From positions 287,001-351,000 of the forward strand of contig JANUWF010001110.1 in NCBI GenBank assembly GCA_026120185.1: 64,000 nt of DNA. The letters run 5' to 3'. The notes under the pieces are model-generated. The model was not told where the DNA came from. It saw only the letters and a program-made list of their open reading frames with translations, and did not search any database. The position numbers and the translations under genes are program-made. Shown here in pieces: positions 23,785 to 36,888 of this stretch; the first letter of the stretch is position 1; each line of letters begins with the position of its first letter. Source of the DNA: Voacanga thouarsii. Its lineage: Eukaryota > Streptophyta > Magnoliopsida > Gentianales > Apocynaceae.

Positions 23785-24000
23785 TTAACCGAAAGAGCCC
23801 AAACCATTTCGAACAGCTTTGAAATATCCTGACAGGGTAGATGCAACAAGAAATTGAAGCCCTTTTCCTATTAACAAAACTTGGATTGCTGTTCCACCAC
23901 TGTCCTCTGCTAATATTGTTGGTTGCAAATATATTTTCAATACCAAATTAAAAGCAAATGAATCTGTTGAACGATTCAAGGCCTATAATCAAATTACAAG
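23785..24000 (+). pseudogene. Copia reverse-transcriptase fragment
   Basis: On plus, in two frames, one reads MQQEIEAL, NKTWIAVPP, NIVGCKYIF, TKLKANESVERFKA. This is the N-terminal copia reverse-transcriptase block (family pattern: M..E..AL...TW.LV....N.VGCKW.FK.K...DG...R.KARLVAKG). The fragment stops before LVAKG. No LTRs accompany it. It lies just beyond the 3' end of the helicase gene. Confidence 0.65.
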
Positions 24001-24367
24001 AGCATATTATTCTGTAACTCTATAAGAATGTGGAAAGGTGGATGTTTCGTAAATATAGCTTTGAAAAGAAAAGAAAACTTTATAAGAATAAATTGTTGTG
24101 GCTCCGTGACATTACAAGGCTTCAGAAACTAAAAAGAGACGGAAACAAAATCAGAGCAGGATTGCAAGGTGAAAACCAAAAGATGCTAAATGAATCTCCT
24201 TGGAACAAATTCCTATACGATCTACTCATACACTAAAATGACCATACTCAATTTTTCTTAAGAAATCAAATTTTGCTTCTGTAACATTCGAAGATGGTAG
24301 AAAATGGAACTGACCCAACAAAACTTTCAACTTTTGCAATAAGGCTTCAGCCATAGGCATTTGAACT

Positions 24368-27300
24368 TCAGCTCTCGTCATCAGAGTTGCTGAATTTTAT
24401 TTTTGTAGCTTTTGGAGCATTTGCATCAATTTCTCTAAAGTGTGCACCATACAATTTGGATTCCTACAATGAGAATATTGATTTGCATAAGACATGGATA
24501 GCAAGCAACTGTATAAATTTGAGAAATGTACACACAAAGATGACATCCTATGAAGCTCCTCACGGGGTAGAAAGTACATTAAATTTCTATAAAACTATCC
24601 TTTGAGCCTTGTGTCTTATACTCATCTATGAACTCAATTCCCCATATACCCGCTAGTTTCGTGATTAGGAGTCAAGCTAACCACATTACAACATGCATGC
24701 CCACAAAAACTCTAGACTGAGAAAATTTGGCAAAGATCACACCAGTTGAATAAAACAGTCATATAAATCAATCACTTGTAAGATTACCATGCCAAAATGT
24801 GTGTTCGAAGAGTATTAAGAATTCTATTTAATAAGAGGTCGTAATTCTAGTAATAATGTTGCTCCCAACCAGCACACATTAAATATTGAACATGAAATCC
24901 CACCAGTCAAATGAAGAGATAAGGAAATGGAGCCAAAAAGGTGTTTGTTACGTTCACCCCCCCCCCCCCCCCCAACCCCAAAATACTGAAGCAGCACAAT
25001 CTTCCTGAACTATAATATCCTCTTGAGTGATTTTCCATGCTAGACTTGGTCCACAGCTCAACTTGCCTAGACTCTAGACTCTGTCCAAGTTCTGGTGAGC
25101 TTGACAGAGATCATTAACTACACAAATCGAGCTCAGCCCCTGAAAGCTTGATTCACATGAATAGTTCCATTGATGACTTTGCACTCAATCTTAAAGCACC
25201 AATACTTAATATGCTCAACCTCCAACTCAAGCTTAAATTGACTCAACTGACATACAATCCTAGATTCAGTTATTTCTTCACGTGCATGAAACCACAGCCA
25301 AAGAACAAATTTTTCTTGTGATAAGATCAAAAATTCACTCTGTTTCCACTATTAGCAATTGTACCCATGATAAGTTTAATGTTTATAGTCATCTCGACAT
25401 AAGACTAAGATAATGTCATAAAGAGACTCCCTACCTTCTTTTTAACATGAGTCCCGAATTTCAAAAGGCTATCAGGTACTACTTGCCCTGCTTCTTTCAG
25501 AACATTAATCAATTCTCCAGAAAGCCCCTACAACAAGTTTAAGTCTCAAATTAGAAATAAATAAGACAAAGATAGGTCAATTACCCAGTTACAAAAAAGG
25601 AAAATGTCAATGTGTTTGTATATGCAAAAGTACCTTGTTTTCTTTTGTAAAGAATGTGTGAGCCACACCCTTCTTACCAGCTCGCCCAGTTCTCCCAATT
25701 CTATGGACATAATCTTCTGTAGTTAATGGAAAGCTATAATTAATTACAACTTCAACATCAGGGATATCTAACCCTCGCGCAGCCACATCAGTAGCAATCT
25801 GTAAACATACAATCATCATTAAGAAAGAGGAATAGAACCATGCGACATGTAATAAGAGTACACAAGCAACCTTAATGGTAACATTTGCTTTACTTGTTAG
25901 AGAAAAGGAAGAAATTATCAAATATCAAAGAATAATTATCATAGTGCACACACATTGAACATTAGACAAACTCAATATCTTGATATGAGCAACCACAATG
26001 CACAATAACATGTTAGCTAAAATAGCATGAGATGAAAGGATGCATTTCAGAGTTTAAAATATTTAAACAAGTAGGTTTATCAAAAAGATTGATACAACTA
26101 AATATACAAAGCATCATATATTGCCCCTCAAATATTACCAACACTACTTGGCAAGGTGCCTTCTGTATCCAACATTCATAGAAAGATGGCAAACGTCAGT
26201 CACAACAAAAACACCTAAACTTCCCAAAAGAATAGTAAACGATACGCGACGCTCGAAACAAATATTTTAATTATATTTTACACAAGCCAATAATTAACAA
26301 TCATACATTCTTGTATTGTTGTATATGGATCTTTACATTTTCTTTTATCAGTTGTACATTCAAATATATTGGTCTATGCTATGTATCAAAATGCATACTC
26401 TTCAATATAGTAGAGTTGCTGAAAATAATTTCTCAGAAACTTTTACTCTTGGATGCACAAATTCTCAAAGCCTGTTACACTTGGATGCACAAATCCTTTT
26501 TCTTTTTTTTTTTTTCATACAAATCTATTTTTTTGAATTTTTTTCATATTCAAAAAATGAAAGTAACTGAGATCCGTATGTTACGGTGGATGTATGGATA
26601 TGCTAGAAAGGATAGAGTCAGAAATGAGACCAATAGGGAAAAGGTGAGCGTGGCATCTATTGAGGAAAAAATGAGAGAAAATCGTCTGCGTTGGTTTGGA
26701 CATGTTCAGAGAAGACCGAGAGATGCTCCTGTTAGGATGATGGAGAGGAGGAGGCAAGATAGGTTAGACAAAGGTAGAAGCAGGTCTAAAACGACATGGA
26801 TATAGGTGATTAGGAGAGATATGTCTTTATTAGATTTGGATGAGAGTATGACGTTCGATAGAAAGAAGTGGCCATAGAGGATTCATGTGGATGACTACAC
26901 ATTGCCTGACGCTGGTTCATGTAGCCGACCCCAAGTTACTTGGGATTAAGGCTTAATTTGTTGTTGTTTTATTGTATACTATAATCATTTGGAAAACTCC
27001 ACTGCTGTATAGAAAAATAAAAATCAAGCCCCTAAGTTGTAAATCCCCTAGTGCCTATTAATAAATATCAACTGATGACAGCAAAGAAGTGTTATCAATT
27101 ACGACCAAGAAATATTATTTATTATCAACTTATCACAGTAGTTTTTAGACAACTGTTTTTGCTATTTTGATTTTCATCTTATTTATTATTTGACATGATA
27201 GGAACTGTCATGCAGCACTACAGTGCCACGTGACAAGAAAAACATAAATAGCTGTAATGAAGTCAGATTTCAAATTAGTTATCCCAAGATGCAAACTGCA

Positions 27301-30300
27301 TTTATAATCAATATGAGAGAATTCAAGAACGGAAATAACCAATGCTCAGCTTAACCATCAGAATGATTACGTACCATTAGAGGACTGCATCCCTCTTTAA
27401 ACAGTGACAATGCCTCGTTACGGGCTGCTTGAGCTTTGTCACCACTTATAGAAACAACATTCCATCCCCTAAACAAGCAAACAAATGGAAACATTTGAGT
27501 AGGCAGTAGGCTTAATCAGAAACTATTCCAGAATTTGGTGCTTTCAATTAAAGAAATCAAAAAGAATTAATAAATTGAACAAGCCTAAAATAAAAGCATA
27601 AAAGCCTATTCCTGTATAAATTAAACAACTTCTTAGCCATATATCGAAAAATTGACTGAGAGACAAAATAACTCAACATGTGAAAACCCATACAAACCTT
27701 TTCGATAACATGTTCTCGACGCGAGATGCTTCTTTCTTGTATAAGACGAAAACTAATACCCTATTCCTGCTCAATATGTAAATACTGCATCAGCAGAGAG
27801 ATTGTAACAAGCTTCGAAGACAAAAATAGGAAACAGCTTCTTATTTCTATTTCCTTCTTACATGGTTCAAAAACGATGCCTTTGAGAGCCAGTACTTATG
27901 TGAGGATATAAAGGCATAACAGCATCACTGCTTCTCAAACCAAAAAGGATATTTCAAATTTGAGATCTTTGGTGGAAAATAGCAATGGCCGAAAAATTTA
28001 AAAAAGAAAGCAGAGTGCATCCGCCAGTGGTGCACAACCACAACACACTGGGTAATCAGAAATATGAAAGTTTGGCCAATTGATTACATAGGAACTCCTA
28101 ATATTTCAATGGCTGCATTATTAATAGATTCTAAGTCCAATTTAACAGTAAAAAAGCCAGCATTTCAATGGAAGATAGCCTGAAACTTAACTCAACTTCA
28201 CATCATTCAGAGAGCATTTACCTTCTAGATTTGTGATACTTCTCTAACAAATTCAACAAACGCTCATCACGTGCTCGATCATCCAAAACCTTAACAAAGC
28301 AAGGGAGCAAACACCTCAATTAGTTTAGCTTCCACATAAACATAATTGACAAGATGTTCTTGAGAATTTATAACACTGATTAACAAAATATACCTCCACT
28401 ATTTGCATAACGTCATGGTTGGCAGCTAAATCCTCAGAACCAACAACTACCTGATGAACAAAGTATATTTTCCATATTAAAATCATTTAAGGAATGTTAA
28501 AAGATTATGCATTCTTGTAGGATATCCCTACCTTAACCGGATTAGGTTGCATGAACTCTTGAGATAATTCGTGAACAGGTAGAGGCCACGTAGCACTAAA
28601 CATTACCATTTGGCGAACTGCAAGATTGGAAGGATCCGAATTGAGTGTAAAGGACAAATTGATAATTGATGAGATCAAGACTCCATGAAGTCACGTTTTC
28701 AGCCATAGGCAAAATTAAATTATCTAATATACTAGGACAACAAAAAATTGAATTGGCAGCAAAAGAAAACATAAGATGAATTTGTGGAAAATTTCATGGA
28801 ATTGTCCAACAATAAAGAAATTAAATGAGTAATCATTTAGTTTGACTAACAAAACATAAATCAATAGACTTGCATTGACACGAACAATTTTGTATATACA
28901 AGAAATGCATGCAGAAGTTTTGTATTAAAAGCCCCAATAAAGAACTTAATATTTCATTGTGCACCTCCAGTAAAGGTTCATAAGAACAACCTCAAAAACA
29001 GCTAGAAAACATGTAATTGCATTTGTATAAAGATGTCCAATACTAATTTTGTGAAGCAAAACTTGATAGCAGGGGACAACAATAAGTAGATAACAGAATT
29101 TCATACCAGAACATGCCTGGTTCAGTATAGACCGAACCTCCTGCTCAAATCCCATGTCTAGCATCCGATCAGCTTCGTCCAAAACCTAATGGACAAAGTC
29201 AAAGTTTAAGAATAACAGTAATTTTTTTATTCATGTCACAGAAGCCATTAAGAATATGATAAAACAACTCCATCAAAAACCCAAAAGAAACAAAGAGGCA
29301 GAGTAAATAATTTTTTCTCTCAAAGAAGGAGGGGGGTGGGGGGGGGGGGGGAGCATACCAAATGAATTCTTTTTTAGCTGTCAAGAATGAAGCAGAGCAT
29401 CAATATTACCAATACCTGAAAACAATCACTTGAGAACCAGGCCCTCAACTTCAGGTGTAAAATACTAGCCAACGTGCTAGATTTCTTAGAATGTACAGAC
29501 TACTACAATACTTTCAAAAGGAGAATTCAAAACAGAAGTATGAAAAAGTTCACATAGATCCCAAGAACACCCACAATCCAAAACAGGATTGTCTTTCTTT
29601 CTTTTGTTAGAAAATGAATGACAAAGCACAGATTATAACTGAAAGGATTAGCCAACTCTGGATCACAATATAAACAGAAAGTTATTATTCACTCACCACA
29701 AAAGACACCTCATTGAGCTGGCATACTCCCATTTCAATTAAGTCCTTTAGACGACCTGGAGTTCCAATAACAATGTCCTGTAATGGAGAGAAGGTGATGT
29801 AAGGCTAACATTTTCATTCAAGTTGCGGGTAGAGACAGAGAACTATTGACTATATCTCAACTATTGAAACATAATCCTCCAACTAAAGGTTATTGTTAAA
29901 GCAAATGATTAGCATAATGTACCTAATAAATATGATTTTTGAAACCATGTGATGAGAGAGAGATTTAAAGTTTACTCACTAGCCAGTGATCATCAGAAAA
30001 GCTCATATCACACAAAACGATGCTACCTAAATATTAAGTCAAGCTACTAGAATTGTGAAGTACCGCTATCAGAACGTTCATAGAAAGCTATGTTTCTGAA
30101 TATAACATGTACAATCATTCGAGTAGCCCAAATTCCTGATCTTGCATGCAAAACATCATCCTACATGGATGTATGGATTAATTGAGATGAACATAATCTA
30201 ATAAAGCCAACCCTAGGCATTTACAATTCCGTCTACCCCTTAAGGTTAGTCAATCAGCACAATCCATTACATAGACTCCTTGAAAGAGAGACTTCATGTT

Positions 30301-33222
30301 AACTATCTCAGGACTTGGAGGTCTCTATCTCTGTTGTAACAATGGAGGATTTGTGTGCTAAGAATCTGCTACATCCTTTTGAACAATTCTCGATCTAAAA
30401 ATGAACAAAACAAACATTACACATACAATACTAAATGTATCTATATTTTAAGCAGTGATACATGTAAGAAAGTTCATTAGAATGTTTCGCATAAGAAGCC
30501 ATAGACCTTGAAAAGCCAATAAAAAACTGCAAAATTATTGCAAATAATAGTTTTTCAGCCCAAAGATAGTGTAATGCAAGCCTCCACAGGTATCTACTAT
30601 TAAGCTAAAAATGTACTCAGAAGTCAAGTTCAAAGAAACAATACCACGCCTGCATTTAGAGAAGATATCTGAGGTCCTTTTGAGGCTCCACCATATAAAC
30701 ACACTGAGTGTACTCCACTAGGCTTTCCAGCGTCATAAAGAACATCTGCAATCTGTCATTTAACAGCATTATTATATTGGCCATTAAGTTCACTAGGATA
30801 TGAAAATTCTATCAGGAAAAATAGAATGACATAAAGATGCGACACAAAGAAAGAAATGACATGGATAACAAACACAACAAACCCGAACCAAAATATCAGA
30901 CAAACAGGAGCAGCAGATCATTAGATACACATTGCAAAAGCTATCAAGACGATCATATCTTCTTATTTCAAATTCCAATCTATCTCGTTTATTCAAAAAC
31001 TCTTCCAAAGTAGCTTCTCTAGAACTAACTCATTTCTTTTTCCTTCCTTTTTATATTTGTTGTTTGGTTGACAAATTATGTAAAATGTATTTTTCAAGCA
31101 TTGACCCTGTCAACATGAAACAGACTTCATACGTTGAGAACATCAAGAATATATCACACAAACACATTCCTAGTTTCATCACTTGGAGTTCTCCATGCAA
31201 CTACTGTGTCAGCATGCCAATTCAGAACCCAGTTGAACGGATGAGAGCCAACGGATTATTTTGTATTGAGATCGTGTATAAAGTAGTCCAAAGAATACTA
31301 ACACACAACCAAGGAATGCAGTTATGGGAGCCTCTAATTCCTTAATTGGCATGATTTCTGATATATCTCATGTTGAAACACATTATTCATAACAAACCAT
31401 AAACCAAGATGGTCATTGCCCCGTATCACCAATTCTGCTAACACATTACAAGGCAATTGAAAGCTTATGAACACACAACAAAAACCAGGGTTTCAATAGG
31501 ATTCAATGCCATAAAAGATTGTGCCCCACTATGTTCAATACAAGGATTTAGAAAATCAAAACCTGCATCGATTATTCACATCAACAATACAAAATGTATA
31601 TATATCAATGCAGATTAAGGGAAGCTTTTTCAAAGCTGCTGATAAAAACAAAAAAAAAAGTGCTTTTTCAGAAAAGCTTATTTAAAAATTAATATAACAT
31701 TCTTACTTTCAAGAGCATTAATAAGCAAAAGCAGTTTTGAAAAGCACCTCCATGGTAGCTTCTTCAAAACAGCTTCTTTTAGACTTTCTTAAGCTAAAAT
31801 CAAATGTGAAAAAAGCAATTGAAAACAGCTCAAAGCAGCTTTTAGTTTAATACAAGGTTGATAGAAGCTTATTTTCAGCAATTGAGAATCAGGCACAATG
31901 GTTCTAGCCACCCCATACTGACAACAGAAACCAGCATTCCACAAAATGTATTTGTGCAGTTGTAAAACAAGTAGTACAGTTCAAAACAGGACGGAGTTTC
32001 AACAAGTGCATGTTCAAACCAAAGGCACCATAATCAGACAATAGAAGGCACTTAAGAAAGTTAACGGTCAAATGCATCAGAAACTGATTACTTTCAGACT
32101 TCAGGTTGCTTGAATAGATCTCGCAGCATATAATTTAATCTCATAAAAATCAATATCCTAATTCCAATTGAAAAGCCTGACAAACAGATCAGTTGCAGTA
32201 TTATGTGTCTTTTCACTTAATTTTGCTGCTTGCCTTTGGCCATTTCCCTCATAATAACTATATATAAGCCCAACAAAAAACTTAATACTCCATACATAAT
32301 GTGTCATACAAAAGAAACCAAATCAATCATATATAACCTCAATAGATACATATCAAAAAGCATACGCATGCTAAGACCACAGGAAGTATGTTATCCCCAA
32401 GATACAAGAATTACAGAATGCATACTTGTTGAGCCAGCTCTCTTGTAGGTGAAAGCACTAGGCATAGCGGTTTCACTCGTTTAGATGTCTTGGTCTTCCG
32501 CTTGCTTAATACATGCACAATAGCAGGTATCCCAAATGCCAATGTCTTGCCTGGTCAAACAAACAAAGAAAAATCATAAGACTTCACAATCTGGTACATA
32601 AGTACCCAGGGACATTTGCACAAACACATGCAGAATTACCTGAACCGGTCGCTGCAATGCCAATAAAATCGCGACCATCCATAAGAAAAGGCCATGAATG
32701 GGATTGAATAGGGGATGGCTTGTTGAAATTCTTGCAGCATTCTAGCACCTCATTGGGAAGACCCGAATCAGCAAATGATTTAAAAGCCTTGTACTTTGAG
32801 TTATGCACATCTTTCCCAGACACCACTACACCGTCAGTGCTTTCACATGCCTCCCCGTTTTCACTGACATCAATTTTCTTGCTCTCTCTACATTTTTCAG
32901 TAATCCCGTTAAGAATTTCCTTCTTTTCTCCAGACTTATTGTCTGGCCAATTTCTCAAACTTCCTTCCTCTGCCATTTCCTCGTCTTTCTTCTTCTTCTT
33001 TTTCTTGGATTTCTCAGTTGACCCATTACAAGTTTCAGTCTTTCCATCAAATTCTGGCACCAATTCATTGTTTAAGTAATCTTCTTGTTTATGCTTCTTT
33101 TTTCTCTTCTCCTTTTTGAACTCCACAACAACCTCCGGCGGCGCTTCAGGTTCAGCCTCTTCATATATTCTCTTATGATTGCTTTTCTGCTTCTTGTGAG
33201 CTTTCTTTTCACCGTTCTCCAT
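24368..33222 (-). CDS. RH5: DEAD-box ATP-dependent RNA helicase, RH5/STRS1-like (13 exons, 567 aa)
   Basis: Exons (minus): 33222-32640, 32550-32426, 30752-30645, 29777-29697, 29185-29107, 28617-28532, 28450-28394, 28289-28222, 27766-27698, 27468-27375, 25798-25634, 25527-25435, 24463-24368. All introns are GT..AG and the frame is open to TGA at 24368. Residues 1-140 are Lys/Glu-rich (nuclear/nucleolar signal type). Then come a Q-motif region with F..SGLP and PSPIQ (about 145-170), Walker A AATGSGKT (190-197), PTRELAQQ (229-236), TPGR (278-281), DEAD (302-305), SAT (333-335), RVLVFVLY (398-405), [10 protein letters not shown] (452-461) and HRIGRTGR (482-489), with an acidic C-terminus SDDES. 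Known relatives are plant RH5 (STRS1, a stress-response suppressor) and yeast Dbp3 (pre-rRNA processing). It would unwind RNA with ATP, probably in the nucleolus. No ATG lies in frame upstream. It appears intact. Choosing RH5 over a close paralogue is inference. Confidence 0.93.
24464..25434 (-). other. Helicase intron 12 with a poly-C run
   Basis: This 971-bp last intron contains a near-pure C run on plus (about 24957-24974), so the pre-mRNA has a G run. No other element is seen. Confidence 0.6.
26560..26969 (+). mobile_element. 5'-truncated RTE-type LINE in helicase intron 10
   Basis: The plus strand carries the C-terminal tail of a plant RTE/LINE reverse-transcriptase [20 protein letters not shown], then [19 protein letters not shown], then KTTW followed by a TAG (26803-26805), and further remnants VIRRDM and LDLDE. 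The 3' end has the typical CCGACCCCAAGTTACTTGGG segment and ends TTGTTGTT. It lies antisense within the 1576-bp intron 25799-27374. No clear target duplication is seen and the 5' end is approximate. Confidence 0.82.
29326..29352 (+). repeat. Poly-G tract in helicase intron
   Basis: A run dominated by G (GGAGGGGGGTGGGG and on) in intron 4 (29186-29696), on the strand opposite the transcript. It could form a G-quadruplex in DNA. Length in such runs is assembly-sensitive. Confidence 0.6.
31618..31868. repeat. Possible hAT-like MITE in helicase intron 2
   Basis: About 250 bp with repeated AAGCTTTTTC, AAAAGC, AGCTGCTTTT-type motifs in both orientations, including CAAAGCTGCT near the left and AAAGCAGCTTT near the right. 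Subterminal motifs of this sort occur in hAT-related MITEs. I could not fix terminal repeats or a target duplication. Confidence 0.35.
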
Positions 33223-33343
33223 TGTGTCGAGGATTCGGGTCGTTTCAGGGAAAGCAGTTCTTGGTTCTCGTCTCAGAAACTGCTCCCACCAGAAGCAAAC
33301 CCAAAAACCCCAAAAGGAGGGAGGACGGAAAGGGCTTGATTTT

Positions 33344-33352
33344 CTAGGGTTT
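33344..33352 (-). promoter_or_regulatory. Telo-box upstream of the helicase
   Basis: On minus the sequence is AAACCCTAG, 122 bases before the ATG at 33222. Telo-boxes (AAACCCTA) are common near the transcription start of plant ribosome-biogenesis and translation genes, which fits a nucleolar helicase. The role here is inferred. Confidence 0.5.
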
Positions 33353-33669
33353 TGGGTTTGCAAGAAAGCCCCTGTTTTTTAGGTAAATAACCGAATAAGA
33401 ATAAGTTTATTATTTTTATTGTACACCGGCACTGAAAGCTTTGGGTTATTTTACTTTAGTTCTCTTCGTTATGAATTAAATTCAATTATACCCTCCATAA
33501 AAAGTACATGATTTTTGCAATTTAATTCTTTTCATGTTTTTCATGAAAATGTCGTCCAAAAATCTTCAAAAACTTTAATCAAACCCTTCCATCTGGACCT
33601 GACCTTAATCTGTATATTTTTCAATTCAACTACAAAATTAAATCGTAATAACAGTCATCTATAAATCAT

Positions 33670-33707
33670 TAATTATAATTTACAATTGAAATTGTAAATT
33701 ATAATTA
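33670..33707. repeat. Perfect 18-bp inverted repeat in helicase promoter
   Basis: The arm TAATTATAATTTACAATT (33670-33687) and its exact reverse complement (33690-33707) are separated by two bases (GA). It lies about 450 bp upstream of the helicase ATG and could extrude as a cruciform or hairpin. Confidence 0.85.
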
Positions 33708-33709
33708 CG

Positions 33710-36330
33710 ATTAGTGATCTAATTAAAATTAGAGTATTTTCTAATCACCCTATTGATTTTTTATTACTATTATTATTTTTCACACATGTCAACTTCTCTT
33801 AATTAATTTTAAAATTTAAAAACTTAAATAGGCCACTAATTCGGACCCATTTGAAACGATCGTATTTACAACTGGTTAATCGATTTTTTTTTTCCTTCTT
33901 TCTTTTATAAAGAAAAAGACAAGAAGTTAAAAAAAAAAAAGATAAGAGAAATAATGAGATAGATTCTCACGTGAAATTTAATACTTATATATCAAATAAT
34001 AACCCTCTTATCACTAGAATAAATTATTTCTGACAACTTATCATTCTTATTATATTTATTTTCCTAATTTTTTTTATAAAAATCTAATCTAATTAGTTAC
34101 AATAGTAAGGAAAAAATAGATAATAGTTATAATTTAGGTTTTCAAATATGAGATATTTATTATTCCATCAGTTATCAATCACCTTTAAAGTTACCTAATA
34201 AAGTTTTTCCATTTAGTAATATTTGAAATTATCATTGACAAACTGATTCTTATATAGGCATCACGCATCATTGAATAGACAATGATTAAAATATTTAACA
34301 AAGATTACTTTTTATAGGTATTTTAGTGATCCACACTTTGAAAATATATATCAAATATTAATTATTATTTTAAAATAATATGATTTGGTAAATATGATTT
34401 TTTTTAATTTAGTTTTTCAAATACTGCTTCAATTATTAATTTTAAAAATTTAATTGAACCAACTTCTAAAGTAATTTTTTTTTTTCATATTATATGTATA
34501 GTCATCTTTTGAATCCATATGTGCTTTTAAAGGCACTTTTTATTGTTTTTTATTTAGACCATCGTGTAAAAAAAGAATGAAGTCAATTTTATCGATATAA
34601 TAGTGTAAAATCAAAACAATTTATAAGAGATATTCCAAATAATAGAATTCAACATATAAATAATTTTTTTTCATATACGTGATTTATATGTACTCTTTTT
34701 AAACTTTGATTAAACAAAATCAAAGTGTTAAAATACATTTATTTTCTCAAAATAGAATATTTACGAAAGTATTTTAAATATTTTAAAAACCTTTAACGAT
34801 GTTACTTATAACTTGTAGTGTTTATTTTTGTACTTTATATGTACTTATTAAAAAATGTGTTAATGGTGGAAATGTTTCGATTAATATTTTGGTGATACTC
34901 TTTAATTGTCATATATTGATGTTATGAAATCTAAATAATTGAAATATTATTTAAAAATATCTAATGTTAATTTAATTTATTATTGATTCATGTATGAGAA
35001 TGAATATTTTACGAAAATGCCTTAGTGGTTATTATGACTCATTAATTCTTAATGATGATGATGATGATGATGATAATATCTTATATCCTCTCCCAATGTA
35101 TGCTTTCAATTTAATAAAGTAAGGCTTTTAACATTTTTTTAAATGAGTAATACTATGAATACTTTATAATGTATGCTTTAACCATTTAAAATTCTCAAAT
35201 TATTGAAGCTCCAATATTCGAATATTTTAAAATTAACAAAGTACGACTTTTTATATTAAAAATGTCAAAATGACCACGAGGTCTTCAAGTTCCATATCAA
35301 ATATTGAATTATATTTAATTTGTAGTTTGGAATAAAATGGTATAGGTGAAATATTTAATATTTTGAGAAAGTAGGTAAAAAATGAGAATAAATTCCCTAT
35401 TATAACATTAATAGGTAAGGAATTTCAGAATTTCATATTGTTTCCATTCAATAATTGCATTAGAACAAGCATTTTATTGTTAAATGAAACATTCTGAGTA
35501 AAATAACAACGGCACAAAAAACTCTTAAATGTCAATTACGTGTAAATAATTAGATTAGGGTCGATGATCATGAATAAGGAAACGTGGTTGGATTGCAACA
35601 AATATTTGGACATAAATACCAAACAAAGCTCGAAGGGATGACTATTAAAATTGAGGTAAGGAATGATTTAACAAAATTACGAGGGTTGTGATTTTATTTA
35701 CAATCTGAAAGAATGCATTGGCAATTAAGATCCTTTATTAAATTCTTATCCACTTAAAATTAAATTCAAGTACTTTATTCTTATATATTTTATTTTTACT
35801 TTTACATTTTCTTAGTTTAAGCAACCTCAACCTTAACTACTAATTGATGATTAATTCAATCGTATAAATTAGTAGTTAGAGTTAAAGTTGAGGCAAGTCA
35901 TTTTTACACATACTGACAACTTTCTTAATTAAAATCTAATCTACTTTTGTCTCTTTTATTACGATTGAATTATAACTTTGATAATTTAAATAAATATTTT
36001 TGTAATTTTAAAAAATTTGTAAAGGTCAAAATTTAATATATATATATATATATATACTATATTTTTTAATTTAATTTGTATAAAAGCTTATTGCATGATT
36101 AAGGAGAAAGGGAGGGAATTTTTAAAAAAATAAAAACAAATAAAATTATACATCCGTTCATTTGAATTTTTTGTTTTATGCATGATTACCATAGTAACTA
36201 TTGAGAGGCTTTGAAAGTGATACCTTACTGGGACGAGGGGGATTGCCTCTTCTTTCCTGTAATGAAAAATATAAAAAATTAAACAGTACCTAGATTTAAA
36301 AAAAAAATGTAGTGACACCTAACCGACTTT
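33710..36330. other. AT-rich spacer between the divergent genes
   Basis: No coding region, terminal repeats or known elements seen. Simple repeats: GAT repeats at 35052-35075 and a TA run at 36036-36056. The helicase promoter lies toward the left end and the SCAMP promoter toward the right. Confidence 0.6.
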
Positions 36331-36339
36331 CCGTTGAAG

Positions 36340-36888
36340 TATTTCTTCCGATACCGTCACCTCACCGCTTTGGGTTCCATCAACAAATGCGTCGCGCGTC
36401 AGCAACGCAGCAGATTTCTGTCGTCTACTACCTGAAACTAACCTAAACCTCCAATCAACGCATAACAACCATCCAATTTCAACATCTAAAGTTTGGTCCC
36501 CGTATTGTCCACGTGTCAGCTTATAAGCAAAGCTGCATGGAGCTCATCCAACAACAGGAACAGGAAACCATTTCCTCCACCGCTTTTCTAGATTAAGTTA
36601 AATCGTAATTTCATCAAATTCCAGGGGCAAATTCATAACGCAGTTCCACTCCCAAGTGATAGTCGGATACTCCCGCGTCGCCCAGAAGCAAGCAGTGGGA
36701 GAGAATAAGAGAATTTCATAAAAAGGCATTGCAATCTGCGTTGGATGCTTCGCTACTCAACAAGCACACTTTCTCTCTCTACAGCTATATAATCTATAAA
36801 CTGTATCTTGTTCTCAAAGACGCTGCAATTGCTGTTTTTGGAATTATTTGGTGTATTTTGGAGAATAATATATATAGAGTAACCGAGG
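36340..36888 (+). promoter_or_regulatory. SCAMP promoter and 5' UTR region
   Basis: Base composition becomes more balanced about 550 bp before the SCAMP ATG. A G-box/ABRE-like CCACGTGTCA lies at 36509-36518, with TATAAG just after it (36521-36526) and a second TATA-like ATATAATC at 36786. The transcription start cannot be set from sequence alone. G-box sites bind bZIP/bHLH factors; regulation by abscisic acid or light is only a possibility. Confidence 0.4.
36745..36792 (+). promoter_or_regulatory. Possible upstream ORF before SCAMP
   Basis: ATG at 36745 opens a 15-codon frame ending in TAA at 36790-36792, about 96 bp before the SCAMP ATG. It matters only if transcription starts upstream of 36745. 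Confidence 0.3.

Noticed and set aside
23690..23790. GC-richer patch ending in T6 as a pol III RNA gene
   Set aside because: No A/B boxes or snRNA-type promoter elements and no match to U6, 7SL, 5S or tRNA folds known to me.
24030..24236. 68-codon basic ORF downstream of the helicase
   Set aside because: No domain, not conserved-looking, and close to a retroelement fragment; kept out of the gene list.
33223..33363. In-frame extension upstream of the helicase ATG
   Set aside because: The frame is open to 33363 but begins at TTG, not ATG. The first ATG is at 33222 and gives a protein of family-like length.
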